Positions 55,467 to 63,909 of a stretch of DNA of 64,000 nucleotides are shown in pieces. This DNA is from Azoarcus sp031555955. Lineage in GTDB: Bacteria > Pseudomonadota > Gammaproteobacteria > Burkholderiales > Rhodocyclaceae. Every line of letters begins with the position of its first letter. The first letter of the stretch is position 1. The notes under the pieces are model-generated. The model did not search any database. It had not been told where the DNA came from and saw nothing but the letters and a program-made list of their open reading frames with translations. The stretch lies in the NCBI GenBank assembly GCA_031555955.1, contig JAVBTY010000042.1, forward strand, positions 85,588 through 149,587, read 5' to 3'. A program made the translations under genes and the position numbers.

Positions 55467-56339
55467 TCAGGTTTCCGGCGCTGTTGCAGCAGGAAAATCC
55501 GCAAAACGTCCAGGATGCAACCCGGCAGCGGCAAGATCGGCAGGAAAATTGTCGCTGGCAAGATAAGCCAGTTCAGTCTCACGCGGCAGCGTCAGCGCAT
55601 CGCAGGCGATCAGGAGGTCATCTACCCGGCCGGGGTGAACGTGCACAAGTGGGCGCGGGCCGGTGTTGGCGAGGAAGGCGCGCATGCGGGCGCGAAACGG
55701 TTCTGTCATGGAAAAATCATGCAGGCCAGAAAAGCCGTCGTTCGCGGGTAGGCCTGCGTGCCGCAACAAACGCCGCAAGCCAGCCCCCAAGGCGCCAATA
55801 AACAGGGCCTTGCCGACGGCCACACGACGGCGCAGGCAGCGGTGCGGAGCCTCCACGCAATCCCGTACCCATACGCGGCCCGGCGGATAGCGGCGCAGCA
55901 GTTCTCCGACCAGAATTTCACGCACACCCGGCAGCAGATGGATGTGCTGATGACCGTCCACGTAGTCCGGCGGTGCGCCCCAGGCATTCTCGAAGGCGTC
56001 GAACTGCGCGCGCAGCTCATCGCGTACCGCCGCTGCGGGGAGGCGGCGGGCAAGGGCGCGTGGCAATAACTGGCCAAGTGGCGGCAAACGGCCGGCTTCA
56101 GCCAGCCCTCCTGCGGGCACGGCAGCTGGCTGGTCGGTCAGTGTGAGGTGCAGGCCGACATCGGCTGGCGTGCGTGCGACGACCTTGCGCAGCATGCCGG
56201 CGGCGCGGCGCCAGTCCGGGCGCGTGCTCATGCAGCTTGTCGCCGACAGGCGGCCGGTGGCGATAAGTTCGGCAATGGCGTCGCTGACGCCGGGGGTGAG
56301 GCCGAAATCGTCCGCACAGAGGATTACGGGGCGGGGCAT
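55467..56339 (-). CDS. ChbG/YdjC (HpnK) family deacetylase, NaxD/LgmC-like
   Basis: 290 aa from ATG 56339, preceded by AGGAA. A metal-dependent carbohydrate deacetylase with the ligands in CADDFG (Asp10/Asp11), GLHLTLTD (His) and YVDGHQHIHLLPGV (His). It is divergent from a GT2 and an ArnT-like gene, a context in which family members (NaxD of Francisella, LgmC of Bordetella) deacetylate an undecaprenyl-phosphate N-acetylsugar before transfer to lipid A. ChbG-type chitobiose deacetylation is the less likely alternative. Confidence 0.82.
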   Translation of the reverse strand: MPRPVILCADDFGLTPGVSDAIAELIATGRLSATSCMSTRPDWRRAAGMLRKVVARTPADVGLHLTLTDQPAAVPAGGLAEAGRLPPLGQLLPRALARRLPAAAVRDELRAQFDAFENAWGAPPDYVDGHQHIHLLPGVREILVGELLRRYPPGRVWVRDCVEAPHRCLRRRVAVGKALFIGALGAGLRRLLRHAGLPANDGFSGLHDFSMTEPFRARMRAFLANTGPRPLVHVHPGRVDDLLIACDALTLPRETELAYLASDNFPADLAAAGLHPGRFADFPAATAPET

Positions 56340-56449
56340 AGAAATTCCTGCCATGAGGTAGATACGGGATTGCCCGGTCAACGCGCTGGTGGTGTGCGCC
56401 GTTTACGCCACCATGCCCCCACGCGGGGGATTCTGACAAGGCCGCCATT

Positions 56450-57454
56450 GTGTCCAGCCCCGATCCGCACCAGACGCTATCAATCGCCACCTCTCCGGCG
56501 CAACCCGCCATGTCGGCGCTTTCGGTGGTTATCCCGCTTTACAACGAGAGCGGATCGCTGCCTTTGCTGTATGGGAGGCTGAAGGCGGTGCTGGATACGC
56601 TGTCGCTGGGCGGCAGTGAAATCGTACTGGTGGACGATGGCAGCCGCGATGCCACTTTCGCCCGTATCGCGGCGCTGCGCCTGCAGGCTCCCAACGTAAG
56701 GGCGCTGCGCTTCGCCCGCAATTTCGGCAAGGAAGCCGCCATGGCCGCCGGTCTGCGCGCTGCCACGGGTGACATTGTGGTGCTGATGGATGGCGATCTG
56801 CAGCATCCGCCCGAGCTGATTCCGGCGATGCTGGAGCGCTGGCGCAGAGGGGTGCGCATAGTGACCGCGGTGCGCAGTTCGCGCGATACCGATCCGTGGC
56901 TGCGGCGGCAGCTGTCGCGCCTGTTTTACGGGCTGTTCCGGCGCGTTTCCGACGTGGCGCTGACCGAGGGCGGAGGGGATTTCCGCCTGTTCGACCGCAC
57001 GGTGGTCGATGCCATCAACAGCATGCCCGAGCGCACCCGCTTCATGAAAGGTATCGCGAGCTGGGTTGGTTTCCGCCACGAAACGGTCGATTTCGAACCC
57101 GAGGCGCGCGCGGCGGGCGTATCGGCCTGGCCGCTGCTGCGGCTGGTGCGTTATGCGGCGGACAGTGTCCTTGCCTTCAGCACGCTGCCGTTGCGGGTGT
57201 GGTCGCTGATCGGCATCGTTATGGCGGCCATTTCCGGTGTTTACGGTGGCTGGCTGGTGTTGCGGACGACGCTCTGGGGCGTGGATGTGCCCGGCTATCC
57301 TTCGATCATGGTGGCGGTGCTGTTCCTGTCGGGCATCCAGCTGATCAGCCTCGGCGTGCTCGGCGAATATGTCGGACATGTGCTAACCGAGGTGAAGGGG
57401 CGTCCGTTATACCTGATCGCCGAGCGCCTGGGTTTTGAGGATAGCCGCCCGTGA
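56450..57454 (+). CDS. Family 2 glycosyltransferase (GtrB/DPM1-like, LgmA/FlmF2-like)
   Basis: 334 aa from GTG 56450, or 314 aa from ATG 56510 (LSVVIPLYNES follows directly). The GT-A domain has DDGSRD and DGDLQHP, and two C-terminal membrane helices. It should make undecaprenyl-phosphate-sugar. The next gene, an ArnT-like transferase, overlaps it by GTGA, and the deacetylase gene is divergent, so the three make up a lipid A modification pathway. Confidence 0.87.
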   Translation: MSSPDPHQTLSIATSPAQPAMSALSVVIPLYNESGSLPLLYGRLKAVLDTLSLGGSEIVLVDDGSRDATFARIAALRLQAPNVRALRFARNFGKEAAMAAGLRAATGDIVVLMDGDLQHPPELIPAMLERWRRGVRIVTAVRSSRDTDPWLRRQLSRLFYGLFRRVSDVALTEGGGDFRLFDRTVVDAINSMPERTRFMKGIASWVGFRHETVDFEPEARAAGVSAWPLLRLVRYAADSVLAFSTLPLRVWSLIGIVMAAISGVYGGWLVLRTTLWGVDVPGYPSIMVAVLFLSGIQLISLGVLGEYVGHVLTEVKGRPLYLIAERLGFEDSRP

Positions 57455-59103
57455 GCCGCGCAAGCGGCCCGCTCGCTCTTCGCACATCCTTCTCCACGCG
57501 CGATATCTTTGCGGGCGCTCCGGTATGGGCTACCCGGCTTGCGCTGGGGCTGTTCGCGGCCAGCGCCATTTTTGTGCTGCTCACTTTCCGCCAGTACGGC
57601 ATCAGCAACGACGAGGAGGTGCAGCATATCTACGGTCGGCTGCTGCTGGATTTTTATGGGTCCGGGCTGAGTGACCGCAGTGCCTTCGCGTATAAAAACC
57701 TGTATCTGTACGGAGGGCTGTTCGACATGATGGCCGCCGGGCTGGAACGCCTGCTGCCCGGCGTCAACATCTGGGATCTGCGCCATCTGCTCTCCGCCGT
57801 CTGGGGACTGGCCGGGCTGGCTGGAACCTGGCTGCTCGCCCGCTGGCTCGCTGGCGCATGGGCGGCGCTGGCGGCGCTGGCGCTGCTGCTCGTTACCGGC
57901 GCATGGAGCGGGGCGATGTTCACCCACACCAAGGATGTGCCTTTTGCTACCGCGATGATCTGGACGCTGTACTTCATCACCCGGCTGGCGCCTGCACTGC
58001 CCCGGCCAGAAACCAGGCATGTACTCGGCCTTGGCATCGCCCTTGGCTGTGCTTTCGGGTTGCGCGTGGGCGCGGTGTTTGGTGTGTTTTATCTGGGCGT
58101 GACGATGCTGGCGGCGGCTTTCTGTGCGGAAGCGGGCATACGTGGGCGCAGCATATTTTTTTTCCGTTCGGCGGTCTCACTGGTCCCGGCCGCAGCGATC
58201 ACCATCGTGCTCACCGGTTTTTTCTGGCCCTGGGCGCTGCTGGCGCCTGGTAATGTGTATAGGGCGATCACCAGTTTTTCCCATTTTGCCTTCGATCTCG
58301 ACACCATTCTTGCCGGTACGGTGATGAGCAATGGCGAGGTGCCTGGCAGTTATCTGCTCCGCTACCTGCTGGTGCGCCTGCCCGAGCTGTTTCTGCTGGG
58401 TATCGTGCTGGCGGTACTGGCAGGTGCGCGCATGCTGCCGATGCTGGCCGTCTCGTCCGGCACCCGCCGCGCCGCGCTGCCATGGGTAGCGCCTATGCTG
58501 GCGGCGGCGGTTCCCCCAGCTTATGTCCTGCTTGCCGCGCCACCGCTTTACAACGGCATCCGGCATTTCACGTTTCTGCTGCCGCCCCTGGCGGTGCTTG
58601 GCGGAGTGGGCCTCGTTGCCGCCTGGGAACAGGCGGCGCGCTGGCCACGCGCGCGGCTGCTTGCCGTTGCAGGCTGTGTGGTGCTGGGCTTTTGGCATGG
58701 CGCGGAGCTGGTGCGTCTGCATCCCTATGCATACCTTGCCTACAACAGGTTTGCCGGGGGTTTGCAGGGTACGCCGGGGCGCTGGGAGCAGGATTACTGG
58801 GCTGGCACGCTACGTGAGGCGGCGGGACTGCTGAATGATTATGTGGCGCGCGAAGGCGATGCGGATGTGCGCTATGAGGTTGCTGCCTGCGCCGAGCCGG
58901 TACAGGTGGAAGCGTGGCTGGACGGGCACTTTGAGGTCACGCCGGAATGGGATGACGCGGATTTCTATCTTTCGCCCACACAGATGGACTGCAATAACGT
59001 GCTGCAGGGCGAGGTGATCGCACGGGTTGTGCGGGAGGGCGTGACTCTGGCCGAGGTGCGCGACCGGCGCGCGCTGACCGGCCACGAGCGGCGGCCGCGC
59101 TGA
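57451..59103 (+). CDS. ArnT/PMT-like membrane glycosyltransferase (LgmB/FlmK-like)
   Basis: 550 aa from GTG 57451. About 11-12 membrane helices with the first periplasmic loop FRQYGISNDEEVQHIYGRL, containing the acidic pair typical of PMT/ArnT transferases. It probably moves a deacetylated aminosugar from undecaprenyl phosphate to lipid A phosphate. A C-terminal domain (about 455-550) is periplasmic and of unknown role. The assignment rests on the context and fold; acceptor is inferred. Confidence 0.78.
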   Translation: MSRASGPLALRTSFSTRDIFAGAPVWATRLALGLFAASAIFVLLTFRQYGISNDEEVQHIYGRLLLDFYGSGLSDRSAFAYKNLYLYGGLFDMMAAGLERLLPGVNIWDLRHLLSAVWGLAGLAGTWLLARWLAGAWAALAALALLLVTGAWSGAMFTHTKDVPFATAMIWTLYFITRLAPALPRPETRHVLGLGIALGCAFGLRVGAVFGVFYLGVTMLAAAFCAEAGIRGRSIFFFRSAVSLVPAAAITIVLTGFFWPWALLAPGNVYRAITSFSHFAFDLDTILAGTVMSNGEVPGSYLLRYLLVRLPELFLLGIVLAVLAGARMLPMLAVSSGTRRAALPWVAPMLAAAVPPAYVLLAAPPLYNGIRHFTFLLPPLAVLGGVGLVAAWEQAARWPRARLLAVAGCVVLGFWHGAELVRLHPYAYLAYNRFAGGLQGTPGRWEQDYWAGTLREAAGLLNDYVAREGDADVRYEVAACAEPVQVEAWLDGHFEVTPEWDDADFYLSPTQMDCNNVLQGEVIARVVREGVTLAEVRDRRALTGHERRPR

Positions 59104-59127
59104 AGGCGGCTGCCGTCCGTATGTTTC

Positions 59128-60018
59128 TCAGAAGCTGCAGCTGGCGGCGAGGCCTGCCTGCACGACCAGTTTTTCGTGCAGATCGACGACAGAGCCGACG
59201 ATGATCAGGCTGGGGGCTTTCATTTCCGCCGCGCGCGCCCGCGCGGGCAGCTCTCCCAGCGGGCTGGTGACAATGCGCTGCGCTGGCGTGGTTGCTGCGT
59301 GCACCACGGCGGCGGGTATTGTGGCTGGCATGCCGTGGGCGACCAGCTCGCGGCAGATGATTTCCAGCGCGCCCAGACCCATGTAGATCACGACGGTCTG
59401 GTGCGGGCGGGCGAGCGCGGGCCAGTCCAGATCAACGGTGCCTTCTTTCAGGTGCCCGGTGCTGAACACCACTGTCTGCGCGTGCTCGCGGTGGGTCAGC
59501 GGGATGCCCGTACAGGCGCCGGCGCCGGCGGCGGCAGTTACGCCGGGAACGACCTCACAGGCGATGCCGGCCGCCGCCAGCTCTTCCATTTCCTCTCCGC
59601 CGCGTCCGAAAATGAACGGATCGCCGCCCTTGAGACGGACTACATTCAGGCCACGGCGCGCCAGATCGACCAGCAACCGGTTGATGTCGTCCTGGGGAAG
59701 GGCGTGATTGCCCGCCTCCTTGCCTGCGTAGAAGCGCTGCGCGGATGGTCGGGCCAGATCCAGAATGCCGTCGCCGACGAGGTGGTCGTATACGATGGCG
59801 TCCGCCTCGGCGATGCGTCGCGCCGCGCGTAATGTCAGCAGATCAGCCGCGCCGGGCCCCGCGCCGACGAGGCTGACGCGTCCGGCGCCACTGCCCGTGA
59901 GAGGGGGGGGGCATGTACTGCCCACGGGCATATCCAGCCTGCGGGGTGCTTCCGTACTGCTTTCTGCTTCCGCGGCGCTGTCCAGGATACGCAGCGCGGT
60001 TGCTGCCGGCTTGCTCAT
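59128..60018 (-). CDS. nirE: Uroporphyrinogen-III C-methyltransferase NirE
   Basis: 296 aa with a 45-residue N-terminal extension before the SUMT core. Core motifs VSLVGAGPGAADLLTLRA, DHLVGDGIL, VRLKGGDPFIFGRGGEE and VPGVTAAAGAGACTGIPLTHR bind SAM and the tetrapyrrole. It makes precorrin-2, the precursor of heme d1 and siroheme. Divergent from nirS with shared promoter region, so NirE rather than a CobA for B12 is the preferred name. Confidence 0.9.
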   Translation of the reverse strand: MSKPAATALRILDSAAEAESSTEAPRRLDMPVGSTCPPPLTGSGAGRVSLVGAGPGAADLLTLRAARRIAEADAIVYDHLVGDGILDLARPSAQRFYAGKEAGNHALPQDDINRLLVDLARRGLNVVRLKGGDPFIFGRGGEEMEELAAAGIACEVVPGVTAAAGAGACTGIPLTHREHAQTVVFSTGHLKEGTVDLDWPALARPHQTVVIYMGLGALEIICRELVAHGMPATIPAAVVHAATTPAQRIVTSPLGELPARARAAEMKAPSLIIVGSVVDLHEKLVVQAGLAASCSF

Positions 60019-60080
60019 TGCGATGTTCTCAGTCGAAAAGCCAGAAGCGACTTTATATCAGCGGGGCAGGACAGGTGAAA

Positions 60081-60094
60081 TTGACCCAGATTAA
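60081..60094 (+). promoter_or_regulatory. FNR/Dnr-type box of nirS
   Basis: TTGACCCAGATTAA matches TTGAC-N4-ATCAA except for one base (T for C). It lies in the nirE-nirS divergent region, 78 nt upstream of the nirS ATG; a start site near 60129 would place it at -41.5. It may also serve nirE. Confidence 0.7.
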
Positions 60095-60171
60095 GGTCCA
60101 TACATTTAGTAGGGGAATAGAGTACGGTGAGGTTTGGTAGCCATCTGGCAAACCGTTTTAGGGAGATAGAC

Positions 60172-61851
60172 ATGCAAGCTAGAAGGTTGATGGGTGCATT
60201 CGCACTGCTTACGCTGCCGTTCGCGGCTGGCGGCTCGTGGGCGGCGGATGCTCCGAGCATGACAGCGGACGAAAAGGCCAAGGCAAAACAGATTTATTTC
60301 GAGCGTTGCGCAGGCTGTCACGGTGTGCTTCGCAAGGGCGCGACGGGCAAGAATCTGGAGCCGCACTGGGAAAAGACCCTCGCGGACGGCACCAAGCAGG
60401 ACGGCGGCACGCTGAAGCTTGGTACCGAGCGACTGGAAAAGATCATCGGCTTCGGTACCGAAGGCGGCATGGTCAACTACGACGACATCCTGAGCAAGGA
60501 TGAAATCAACATGATGGCCCGCTACATCCAGCAGACGCCGGATGTGCCGCCCGAGTTCTCGCTGAAAGACATGCGCGACAGCTGGAAACTGCTGGTGCCG
60601 GTGGATCAGCGTCCGACCAGGCAGATGAACAAGGTCAACCTGAAGAACATTTTCGCGGTAACGTTGCGCGACGCGGGCAAACTTGCCCTGATCGACGGCG
60701 ATACCAAGCAGATCTGGAAGGTGCTCGATACTGGTTACGCGGTCCATATTTCACGCCTGTCGGCTTCCGGCCGCTATATCTACACGGTTGGCCGCGACGG
60801 TCTCGTCACGCTGATCGACATGTGGCCCGAAACGCCGAACACGGTTGCCACGGTCCGCATGGGTTCCGATGCGCGCTCGGTTGAAACCTCGAAATTCAAG
60901 GGTTACGAAGACAAGTATCTGGTTGGCGGCACCTACTGGCCGCCGCAGTACTCGGTCATGGATGGCCTTACGCTTGAGCCGCTCAAGATCGTTTCCACCC
61001 GTGGCATGACGGTCGATGGCGAATATCACCCCGAGCCGCGCGTGGCGTCGATCGTGGCTTCGCACATCAAGCCCGAGTGGGTCATCAACGTCAAGGAAAC
61101 CGGCCAGATCCTGCTGGTCGATTACACCGACATCAAGAACCTGAAGACCACGCAGATCGATTCCGCCAAGTTCCTGCACGACGGCGGCTGGGATGCCTCC
61201 AAGCGCTACTTCCTCGTTGCGGCCAATGCGTCAAAGAAGGTTGCAGCCGTCGATACCAAAACGGGCAAGCTTGCCGCTCTGGTCGATACGGCGGACAAGC
61301 CGCACCCCGGTCGTGGCACCAACTTCACGCACCCGAAGTTCGGACCAGTCTGGACAACGGGCCACCTTGGCGCCGATGTGGTGTCGCTGATCTCGACGCC
61401 GTCTGAAAAGGCTGCGGATTCGAAGTTCAAACAGTACAACTGGAAGGTTGTGCAGGAACTGAAAATGCCGGGCGCAGGCAACCTGTTCGTCAAGACGCAC
61501 CCGAAGTCCACCCACCTGTGGGCTGATGCGCCGCTCAATCCGGAACGTGAAATCGCCGAATCGGTGTACGTGTATGACCTGAAGGATCTGTCCAAGGCAC
61601 CGCGTCGCATTGACGTAGCCAAGGACTCTGGCCTTCCGGAAAGCAAGGCGATCCGCCGCGCGGTTCACCCCGAATACAACGAAGCGGGTAACGAAGTATG
61701 GATTTCGTTGTGGGGCGGAAAGACGGACCAGTCTGCTGTCGTGATCTATGATGACAAGACGCTGGCCCTGAAGAAGGTGATCACCGATCCTGGAATGGTC
61801 ACGCCGACGGGCAAGTTCAACGTCTTTAATACCCAGTACGACATTTATTGA
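60172..61851 (+). CDS. nirS: Cytochrome cd1 nitrite reductase
   Basis: 559 aa from ATG 60172 (GGGAG upstream; the earlier in-frame GTG 60127 is not convincing). A signal peptide (cleavage near GSWA-AD), a cytochrome c domain with CAGCH (Cys46, Cys49, His50), and an eight-bladed d1 propeller with DGEYHPEPRVAS, FLHDGGWDAS and the C-terminal TPTGKFNVFNTQYDIY typical of NirS rather than NirN. It reduces nitrite to NO in the periplasm. Followed by nirT and nirB-like genes. Confidence 0.95.
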   Translation: MQARRLMGAFALLTLPFAAGGSWAADAPSMTADEKAKAKQIYFERCAGCHGVLRKGATGKNLEPHWEKTLADGTKQDGGTLKLGTERLEKIIGFGTEGGMVNYDDILSKDEINMMARYIQQTPDVPPEFSLKDMRDSWKLLVPVDQRPTRQMNKVNLKNIFAVTLRDAGKLALIDGDTKQIWKVLDTGYAVHISRLSASGRYIYTVGRDGLVTLIDMWPETPNTVATVRMGSDARSVETSKFKGYEDKYLVGGTYWPPQYSVMDGLTLEPLKIVSTRGMTVDGEYHPEPRVASIVASHIKPEWVINVKETGQILLVDYTDIKNLKTTQIDSAKFLHDGGWDASKRYFLVAANASKKVAAVDTKTGKLAALVDTADKPHPGRGTNFTHPKFGPVWTTGHLGADVVSLISTPSEKAADSKFKQYNWKVVQELKMPGAGNLFVKTHPKSTHLWADAPLNPEREIAESVYVYDLKDLSKAPRRIDVAKDSGLPESKAIRRAVHPEYNEAGNEVWISLWGGKTDQSAVVIYDDKTLALKKVITDPGMVTPTGKFNVFNTQYDIY

Positions 61852-61874
61852 TAGTCGTATCGTTCCCTAGGGAA

Positions 61875-61899
61875 AGCCTCCGCGCTTTGCGCGGAGGCT
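61875..61899 (+). terminator. Strong hairpin between nirS and nirT
   Basis: AGCCTCCGCGC-TTT-GCGCGGAGGCT is an 11-bp perfect stem with a 3-nt loop, without a T-run (GACAGG follows). It probably protects or attenuates nirS mRNA, giving more nirS than downstream message; a full terminator is less likely. Confidence 0.55.
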
Positions 61900-61910
61900 G
61901 ACAGGATTTG

Positions 61911-62516
61911 ATGATGGACCAGAAAAACGGCCAGAATAAAAACGGACGAGGCCTGTTTGCGGCCCTGTGCCGACCAAGCACACGTTCACTGGGCGGCCTG
62001 CTGCTGACAGGTATTGTCATCGGCGTGCTGCTCTGGGGTGGTTTCAATACCGCCATGGAGGCAACCAATACCGAACAGTTCTGCATTTCCTGTCATGAAA
62101 TGCGGGACAACGTGTATCAGGAATACAAGGAAACCATCCATTACAGCAACCGTACGGGCGTGCGCGCGGTGTGCCCGGATTGCCATGTGCCCAAGAGCTG
62201 GACCTACAAGATGCTTCGCAAGATACAGGCGTCGAAAGAGGTGTGGGGGAAGCTGACGGGAACCATTGATACGCGGGAAAAGTTTCTGGCGAAACGCCTT
62301 GAACTGGCGCGCAACGAGTGGAAACGGATGAAATCTTCCGATTCGCGTGAATGCCGGAACTGTCATAGTCTGGACAGCATGAATGCTGAAGCCCAGAAAC
62401 AGCGGGCGCGCAAGCAGCATGAAATGGCGCGCGAAGACAATATGACCTGTATCGACTGTCATAAAGGCATTGCTCACCACAAGCCTGAAGGTATGACCGA
62501 TGAAGATGAAGAGTAA
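61911..62516 (+). CDS. nirT: NapC/NirT family tetraheme cytochrome c
   Basis: 201 aa from ATG 61911 (61914 and TTG 61908 are alternatives). A single N-terminal anchor (GGLLLTGIVIGVLLWGGF) and four CxxCH motifs (CISCH, CPDCH, CRNCH, CIDCH). NirT/NapC proteins oxidise quinol and pass electrons to periplasmic reductases. As in Pseudomonas stutzeri it follows nirS, so it likely feeds NirS or NirB. Confidence 0.92.
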   Translation: MMDQKNGQNKNGRGLFAALCRPSTRSLGGLLLTGIVIGVLLWGGFNTAMEATNTEQFCISCHEMRDNVYQEYKETIHYSNRTGVRAVCPDCHVPKSWTYKMLRKIQASKEVWGKLTGTIDTREKFLAKRLELARNEWKRMKSSDSRECRNCHSLDSMNAEAQKQRARKQHEMAREDNMTCIDCHKGIAHHKPEGMTDEDEE

Positions 62517-62554
62517 GGCAAGCCGCTTGCCAAGGTTAACGGAGAAGGAAAACC

Positions 62555-63418
62555 ATGAATAAAACCCTCGTCGCGGGTGCAGTTCTCGCATTTGTCGCTG
62601 GTGGAGCCATGGCGGCGGCTCCTGCTGACTGGAGCAAGGTGGAAGCCAGGGACGTTACCCTTTTTTATCCGGGCGTGTCCCCGCTGGAGTGGATCACAAA
62701 GGGTACTTCCCATGGTGGTGCCCGGGGCCTCAAAAAGGGTGAGACCTGCGGCGACTGCCACGCCACCGAAACTGCCGATATGGGCAAGAAAATGGTCAGC
62801 GGGCAGAAAATAGAGCCTTCGCCCATTCCCGGAAAAGCTGCGTCTATTCCAGTAAAGGTACAGGCTGCCCATGATGGAGAATCGCTGTATCTGCGGTTTT
62901 CGTGGAAACAGCCCGCCGCATCTGGCGCGCCGAAAATGGATGACAAAAACCCTGTAAAAATCGCTTTCATGATTGATGGCGGCAAGGTTGAACTGGCTGA
63001 CAAGTCTGGTTGCTGGGCCTCCTGTCATGGCGACGTAAGGACGATGCCGGGCGGGAACGAAAAGAAAACCAAATATGTCAAAGATGCATCGCTTGCAGAC
63101 GGGCATTTCTACGATCTGATGCAGTGGCGCAGCGGCGAGAAGAAGGCCTATGACGGCTATGTCGCCGACAGCCGTGTCATGGAAGGCGGAAAGGCGCTTT
63201 CCAGCGCTGATGGCAAGCTTGAAGGCGATACCTGGTCGGTGGTGTTTGTGCGCAAATTTACCGGTGGTGAAGGCGACGTCAAGCTTGAGGCAGGGAAAAC
63301 ATACAACTTTGGTTTTGCCATTCATGATGACAGCGCCACGGGCCGCTTCCATCATGTTTCGCTTGGCTACAAACTTGGCATAGACACCAAAGGTGATATC
63401 ACCGCGGTGAAGCAATGA
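62555..63418 (+). CDS. nirB: NirB-like c-type cytochrome (EB_dh/cytochrome c-552 heme-binding family)
   Basis: 287 aa with a signal peptide (cut at AMAA). One classical heme motif, CGDCH (Cys65, Cys68, His69), and one CX3CH motif, CWASCH (Cys153, Cys157, His158). The C-terminal half is the ethylbenzene-dehydrogenase gamma-like domain (LYLRFSWKQPA...YNFGFAIHDDSATGRFHHVS). The nirS-T-B order and diheme layout point to the P. stutzeri NirB cytochrome c-552. It is a soluble periplasmic electron carrier by inference. Confidence 0.82.
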   Translation: MNKTLVAGAVLAFVAGGAMAAAPADWSKVEARDVTLFYPGVSPLEWITKGTSHGGARGLKKGETCGDCHATETADMGKKMVSGQKIEPSPIPGKAASIPVKVQAAHDGESLYLRFSWKQPAASGAPKMDDKNPVKIAFMIDGGKVELADKSGCWASCHGDVRTMPGGNEKKTKYVKDASLADGHFYDLMQWRSGEKKAYDGYVADSRVMEGGKALSSADGKLEGDTWSVVFVRKFTGGEGDVKLEAGKTYNFGFAIHDDSATGRFHHVSLGYKLGIDTKGDITAVKQ

Positions 63419-63433
63419 AATAGGGAGAGCAGT

Positions 63434-63754
63434 ATGGTCGCCAGATGTGTACGTACGGTCACCGGCATGATTTTGCTGCTGGGTCTGGGGAGCACGCTGG
63501 CGGCCGAGTACCAGGTCGTGGCTGAAAGATACACGTTCACCCCGGCGGAATTGCATGTGCGCCGGGGTGATACCGTCAAGTGGGTTAACAATGAAAAACG
63601 GGTAAGCCATTCCGTGCTGTTTGTCAGCAGCGGGCAGGAATCTGAGCGCTTTTTCCCCGGCGAGTCATGGTCCCGTACCTTCGCGGACTCTGGGCGGTAT
63701 GAATATCATTGCGGCCCTCATCCTGAAATGACTGGCGTTGTCATTGTCGAATAG
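63434..63754 (+). CDS. Cupredoxin-domain periplasmic protein
   Basis: 106 aa with a signal peptide (cut near LAAE). A type 1 copper site is visible: His59 (RVSHSV), Cys93, His96 and Met99 in CGPHPEM. It resembles plastocyanin/pseudoazurin-like carriers. It follows nirB-like gene by 15 nt and could supply electrons to NirS. A copper protein beside a cd1 reductase is unusual. Confidence 0.88.
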   Translation: MVARCVRTVTGMILLLGLGSTLAAEYQVVAERYTFTPAELHVRRGDTVKWVNNEKRVSHSVLFVSSGQESERFFPGESWSRTFADSGRYEYHCGPHPEMTGVVIVE

Positions 63755-63909
63755 AAGACTCGTCAGGTTTTGGACGGTCTGGGGGCTGCTCCCCGCGTCA
63801 TGGGGGCTGCATTGGTGGGGGCTGGCTCCTGTTCCGGTGAGCCGCAACCACTATAGATCCGGCCCTCAAATAGATTGAAATTATGTTCATCTGATGCGAT
63901 GCTTGTGCG

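Noticed and set aside
60172..61851. NirN instead of NirS
   Set aside because: The C-terminal TPTGKFNV and the cytochrome c domain arrangement fit NirS, and nirT/nirB follow as in P. stutzeri.
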